Shown here one piece after another: positions 6,152 through 8,460 of a stretch of DNA of 8,460 nucleotides. The notes under the pieces are model-generated. The model had not been told where the DNA came from. It saw nothing but the letters and a program-made list of their open reading frames with translations, and made no database searches. Every line of letters begins with the position of its first letter. The stretch's first letter is position 1. The DNA is from an uncultured Collinsella sp. (GTDB taxonomy: Bacteria > Actinomycetota > Coriobacteriia > Coriobacteriales > Coriobacteriaceae). The stretch lies in assembly GCA_902495265.1 (NCBI GenBank), contig CABUWR010000046.1, positions 1 to 8,460 on the forward strand, read 5' to 3'. The position numbers and the translations under genes were made by a program.

Positions 6152-6595
6152 TCACCTTAGCTTGTCGAGCTCTTGCAGAAACTCATCGACGTCTTTGAAA
6201 TCGCGATAGACCGAGGCAAAGCGGATGTAGGCCACTTTATCGATCTTGGCCAACCGCTTAAGAACCATATCGCCCAGCTCATGGGACGTAACGGCCGTAA
6301 GCGTACGGGAGCGAAGCTCAACCTCAATATCGTCAATGATCTCGTTGAGCTTTTTAGTGTCGATATCTCGCTTGATCGTGGCGCGCATCAAACCGACCAG
6401 CAGCTTATTGCGATCGAACCGTTGCTTGGATCCGTCTGACTTAATGACCTCGATAGGGTCTTCACAACGCTCAAATGTCGTAAAGCGATAATTGCATGAG
6501 CAACATTCGCGACGGCGCTTGATGGTGTTATTAGATTCCTGCATGCGGGAATCAACGACGCGGGTATGTGCCTTGCCGCATTTGGGACAGCGCAT
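6152..6595 (-). CDS. nrdR: Transcriptional repressor NrdR
   Basis: Represses ribonucleotide reductase genes by sensing ATP/dATP through an ATP-cone and binding NrdR boxes. The 147 residues match the family. The N-terminal zinc ribbon has C-P-K-C (3-6) and C-C-S-C (31-34; Cys31 and Cys34 fit the usual spacing), followed by N-Y-R-F-T-T-F-E. The ATP-cone spans about 49-139 ([16 protein letters not shown] through [11 protein letters not shown]). The start at 6595 has a strong GAGGAGG site. No NrdR box was seen in the window, so its targets lie elsewhere. It follows the LysM gene by 51 bp and precedes dut by 4 bp, suggesting a LysM-nrdR-dut transcript that LexA may partly control. Its start codon lies in one arm of an 11-bp inverted repeat. 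Confidence 0.97.
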   Translation of the reverse strand: MRCPKCGKAHTRVVDSRMQESNNTIKRRRECCSCNYRFTTFERCEDPIEVIKSDGSKQRFDRNKLLVGLMRATIKRDIDTKKLNEIIDDIEVELRSRTLTAVTSHELGDMVLKRLAKIDKVAYIRFASVYRDFKDVDEFLQELDKLR

Positions 6596-6632
6596 GGTAC
6601 CTCCTCTAAAACGATTACAAGGGTACCATGCG
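6591..6632 (-). promoter_or_regulatory. Inverted repeat enclosing the nrdR start codon
   Basis: CGCATGGTACC (6591-6601) and GGTACCATGCG (6622-6632) are exact 11-bp reverse complements with a 20-nt spacer. In a transcript entering from the LysM gene, the upstream arm would pair with the nrdR ATG and the last bases of its GAGGAGG site, leaving AGAGGA in the loop. It could limit nrdR translation on read-through message. The repeat is directly visible; the role is inferred. Confidence 0.5.
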
Positions 6633-6646
6633 ACGGTGCTTAAATC

Positions 6647-7096
6647 TTAGGAACGAGCGGGAACTTTAAGATGCGCACCGGCATCGAGCGAGCCATGCTC
6701 CAGGTGATTGACGTTGCGGATCATATCAGAGGTCTCCTGTGTGGAAAGACCCTCAATCGGATGCTCCTGGGCAAGCGACCACAAGGAATCGCCAGACTGA
6801 ACACGGACGGTCTCGTAGGTAACGTTGGATGCCGACTCAGCATAAGCGGCGTGACGAGCACTGAAGATCGAGGTAGCAAGTACAAAGAAGAGCGTGAGCG
6901 CAACAGCCAGGGCGACAATTGTCGAGGCCTTTAGGGCAACGGGGGCTGAGGTCGTGGCGACGCACTGGCTGCGGACGGGCTTGCCAGGCAGTGTTTGGAA
7001 ACCAGATCGGCCGCCTTTGACAACCGTGAAAGCCGGCGCCGCAGGCGTCTCGAGCTTAAGGGCGAGGTTTCCCTGGACCATATCCGTTGCGTTCAT
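6647..7096 (-). CDS. Membrane-anchored LysM protein, YneA/DivS/ChiZ-like SOS division inhibitor
   Basis: Likely blocks cell division during DNA damage, the known role of B. subtilis YneA and C. glutamicum DivS beside lexA; M. tuberculosis Rv2719c (ChiZ) is the positional equivalent and has wall-hydrolase activity. Seen here: about 50 polar cytoplasmic residues, one membrane segment (about 57-80, V-A-L-A-V-A-L-T-L-F-F-V-L), an A-Y-A stretch, then an extracellular LysM domain (about 95-147) with V-Q-S-G-D-S-L-W-S-L-A and a final L-K-V-P. No catalytic domain is present, favouring inhibition over hydrolysis. Two adjacent ATGs (7099, 7096) follow AGGAG; 7096 has the better 6-bp spacing and gives 149 residues, and an upstream ATG at 7114 has no ribosome site. 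It diverges from lexA, with a LexA box inside its promoter. Low sequence conservation is normal for these proteins, so the function rests mainly on context. Confidence 0.82.
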   Translation of the reverse strand: MNATDMVQGNLALKLETPAAPAFTVVKGGRSGFQTLPGKPVRSQCVATTSAPVALKASTIVALAVALTLFFVLATSIFSARHAAYAESASNVTYETVRVQSGDSLWSLAQEHPIEGLSTQETSDMIRNVNHLEHGSLDAGAHLKVPARS

Positions 7097-7166
7097 CATG
7101 TTCTCCTCTCGCATGTTTTGCTGAGAACAGTTTTATCAAGCCGCGCGGACAAAAATGTCTAGCGCG

Positions 7167-7180
7167 AGAACGAATGTTCG
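7167..7180. promoter_or_regulatory. LexA (SOS) box 1
   Basis: AGAACGAATGTTCG contains GAAC-N4-GTTC intact; one flanking base differs from the CGAAC-N4-GTTCG consensus of Gram-positive LexA. It lies over the expected transcription start of the LysM gene (near 7180). Confidence 0.85.
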
Positions 7181-7186
7181 GTTATT

Positions 7187-7214
7187 ATTATCTTCGAACA
7201 GTTGTTCCTGTCAA
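7187..7214 (-). promoter_or_regulatory. Promoter of the LysM gene
   Basis: On the minus strand a consensus -35 TTGACA (7214-7209) is followed after 16 bp by GATAAT (7192-7187, 5/6 match to TATAAT). LexA box 2 fills the spacer, so LexA binding would exclude RNA polymerase. The leader would be about 80 nt. Confidence 0.75.
7195..7208. promoter_or_regulatory. LexA (SOS) box 2
   Basis: CGAACAGTTGTTCC contains GAAC-N4-GTTC intact and 9 of 10 fixed consensus bases. It sits between the -35 and -10 of the LysM gene. Its centre is 28 bp from those of boxes 1 and 3. Confidence 0.88.
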
Positions 7215-7222
7215 GCAAAAAT

Positions 7223-7236
7223 CGAACATTTGTTTG
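7223..7236. promoter_or_regulatory. LexA (SOS) box 3
   Basis: CGAACATTTGTTTG fits the B. subtilis consensus CGAAC-N4-GTTYG at all fixed positions. It lies 23 bp before the lexA start codon and probably serves autoregulation of lexA, whose own promoter hexamers are not clear. Confidence 0.85.
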
Positions 7237-7259
7237 ACATTGGCAGAGAGGATCCCCTG

Positions 7260-7904
7260 ATGGCTCGCAAAATTACCAAGCGTCAGCAGCAGATTTACGA
7301 CTTCATCAAGGAATATCAGCAGGAGAAGGGCTATCCGCCCAGTGTGCGCGAGATGGCATCAGCCGTAGGCCTCTCCTCCCCCAGCACGGTGCATGCTCAT
7401 CTCTCTGCCCTGGAGGCTCGAGGACTGCTCAAGCGCGATGCAACCAAGCCTCGCGCCCTAGAGCTTTTTGATGAGGACGGATCCTCAGTCTCGATTTCCA
7501 AATCCGATGAACCCACCGCACCTCGCGGAACGGTCTCGCTACCGCTCGTTGGTCGCGTCGCGGCTGGGATTCCCATTCTGGCCGAGCAGAATATCGAAGA
7601 CACTTTTACTATCCCGACCGAAATCGCCACTGATCAGGGTTCCTTTATCCTTGAGGTACATGGGAGCTCAATGATCAATGTCGGCATCTTCAATGGCGAT
7701 TACATCATCGTCCGTGAACAAAAGAGTGCCATGAACGGCGAAATTGTCGTGGCCATGATTGATGGTTCAGCGACCGTCAAGACGTTCTATAAGGAGCAGG
7801 GGCGCGTACGCCTGCAGCCTGAGAATGACACCATGGAGCCTATCTATGCAACGAATCCCGTTATCTTGGGCAAAGTCGTCGGCTTGATGCGCCGGTTCTC
7901 GTAA
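7260..7904 (+). CDS. lexA: SOS repressor LexA
   Basis: Represses the DNA-damage regulon and inactivates itself when RecA filaments stimulate cleavage. The 214 residues comprise an N-terminal winged helix (about 1-65; R-Q-Q-Q-I-Y-D-F-I, G-Y-P-P-S-V-R-E-M-A, G-L-S-S-P-S-T-V-H-A-H-L), a short linker, and the S24 peptidase domain. The cleavage site is Ala102-Gly103 in G-R-V-A-A-G, the nucleophile Ser137 in G-S-S-M, and the general base Lys174 in T-V-K-T-F. The start is ATG 7260 with AGAGAGGA about 7 bp upstream; the frame is open upstream, but that part overlaps the SOS boxes and is not family sequence. Three LexA boxes lie in the divergent spacer, so LexA controls the LysM gene and probably itself. 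The stop codon overlaps the next gene's start (TAATG). Confidence 0.97.
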   Translation: MARKITKRQQQIYDFIKEYQQEKGYPPSVREMASAVGLSSPSTVHAHLSALEARGLLKRDATKPRALELFDEDGSSVSISKSDEPTAPRGTVSLPLVGRVAAGIPILAEQNIEDTFTIPTEIATDQGSFILEVHGSSMINVGIFNGDYIIVREQKSAMNGEIVVAMIDGSATVKTFYKEQGRVRLQPENDTMEPIYATNPVILGKVVGLMRRFS

Positions 7905-8460
7905 TGCAAAAACGCATTACCATCTTTGATACCGTCCGCGGGTTTACGATGATTTCAATGGCAGGTTTTCACGCTTGCTACGATCTCGCCTATCTGTACG
8001 GTTGGGATATGCCCTGGTTTACCCAGACTGTCTTTCAAGACATCTGGCGCGCCAGCATCAGCTGGGTATTTTTGTTTATCGCGGGTTGGATGTGCACGCT
8101 CTCACGCAACAATGCTAAACGAGCGGCCAAGTACGCTGCCGCCGCTTTGGTCGTATGGATTGCAACGACGCTTGTCTCAGTCGATGACTCAGTGAACTTT
8201 GGCATCATTTTCTGCATGGCGGCGTGCACCGCCATTATTGCGTTCGCGCGCCCGGCTCTCGATAGGGTGCCGGCAGTATGGGGTATAGCGATTTGCCTGA
8301 TACTCTTTGCCTGTACCTGGAGCATTCCTAAAGCAGCCTACCCTATCCCCTATCTAGCTTGGCTGGGGTTCCCAGGTCCAGACTTTGTCTCCGGTGATTA
8401 CTATCCACTCATCCCATTCTTTTTATGTACCTCACAGGCTTCTTTGCCGCCCATGCGGCA
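7904..8460 (+). CDS. DUF1624 / heparan-alpha-glucosaminide N-acetyltransferase-like membrane protein (3' end outside window, apparent frameshift)
   Basis: Multi-pass inner-membrane protein resembling the HGSNAT-type acyltransferase domain, thought to move acyl groups across the membrane onto sugars; the substrate is unknown. The N-terminus fits the family: R-I-T-I-F-D-T-V-R-G-F (4-14), M-x-G-F-H-x-x-Y-D-L-A-Y (19-30, conserved His23), then helices at about 48-66, 76-94, 98-116 and 123-140, and D-Y-Y-P-L-I-P-F-F (165-173). The usual His of the F-G-I-L-H motif is Phe here (F-G-I-I-F). After codon 8420-8422 the frame turns polar (C-T-S-Q-A-S-L-P-P). The frame one base over, from 8425, reads M-Y-L-T-G-F-F-A-A, a normal continuation of this helix. 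One T seems to be missing from the run 8420-8424; error or real mutation cannot be told. The start overlaps the lexA stop by one base and lacks a clear ribosome site, suggesting coupling. Confidence 0.78.
   Translation, partial: MQKRITIFDTVRGFTMISMAGFHACYDLAYLYGWDMPWFTQTVFQDIWRASISWVFLFIAGWMCTLSRNNAKRAAKYAAAALVVWIATTLVSVDDSVNFGIIFCMAACTAIIAFARPALDRVPAVWGIAICLILFACTWSIPKAAYPIPYLAWLGFPGPDFVSGDYYPLIPFFLCTSQASLPPMR

Noticed and set aside
7125..7136. GAACAGTTTTAT as a fourth LexA box
   Set aside because: It has only one half-site and does not fit the 28-bp spacing.
7148..7159. GACAAAAATGTC inverted repeat in the LysM leader
   Set aside because: A 4-bp repeat around AAAA is too short to stand out from chance.
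7234..7239. TTGACA as -35 of lexA
   Set aside because: The matching -10 would fall on the lexA start codon; the true lexA promoter is not clear.

Overview
The window looks like chromosomal core sequence from a member of the Actinomycetota, most likely a Coriobacteriia gut bacterium of the Collinsella type. The lexA / LysM-protein / nrdR layout at the right end matches the arrangement known in mycobacteria (lexA, Rv2719c, nrdR) and corynebacteria (lexA, divS, nrdR). Base composition is moderately GC-rich, and the first gene is a secreted coiled-coil NlpC/P60 hydrolase. The genus is an inference. No phage, transposase, CRISPR, tRNA or rRNA was seen.

Left part (1-2950): a secreted cell-wall hydrolase (5' end outside the window) ends in a clear terminator. 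It is followed by degV (+) and, convergent to it, a DUF1836-type helix-turn-helix regulator (-); a perfect 19-bp hairpin separates the two 3' ends. A 24-bp motif (20/24 identical) lies in the promoter region of degV and again in that of the regulator, which suggests that the regulator controls both itself and degV.

Middle (2951-5703): trxB (thioredoxin reductase, -) diverges from a MurG/MGDG-synthase-like glycosyltransferase (+), probably for glycolipid synthesis. Between that gene and dut lie 394 bp without a credible gene. They hold three large hairpins. The two outer ones are inverted copies of one element, with a conserved core and different but internally complementary arms; this is the most unusual structure in the window.

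Right part (5704-8460): dut, nrdR and a membrane-anchored LysM protein are read leftward, lexA and an acyltransferase rightward. The divergent lexA/LysM promoter carries three LexA (SOS) boxes spaced exactly 28 bp centre to centre. One sits between the -35 and -10 of the LysM gene, marking it as an SOS-induced division inhibitor of the YneA/DivS/ChiZ kind. nrdR (repressor of ribonucleotide reductase) and dut (dUTPase) follow it, so the block joins the DNA-damage response to dNTP supply and quality. A long inverted repeat could fold over the nrdR start codon. The last gene overlaps lexA by one base and appears frameshifted at a T run close to the window end.
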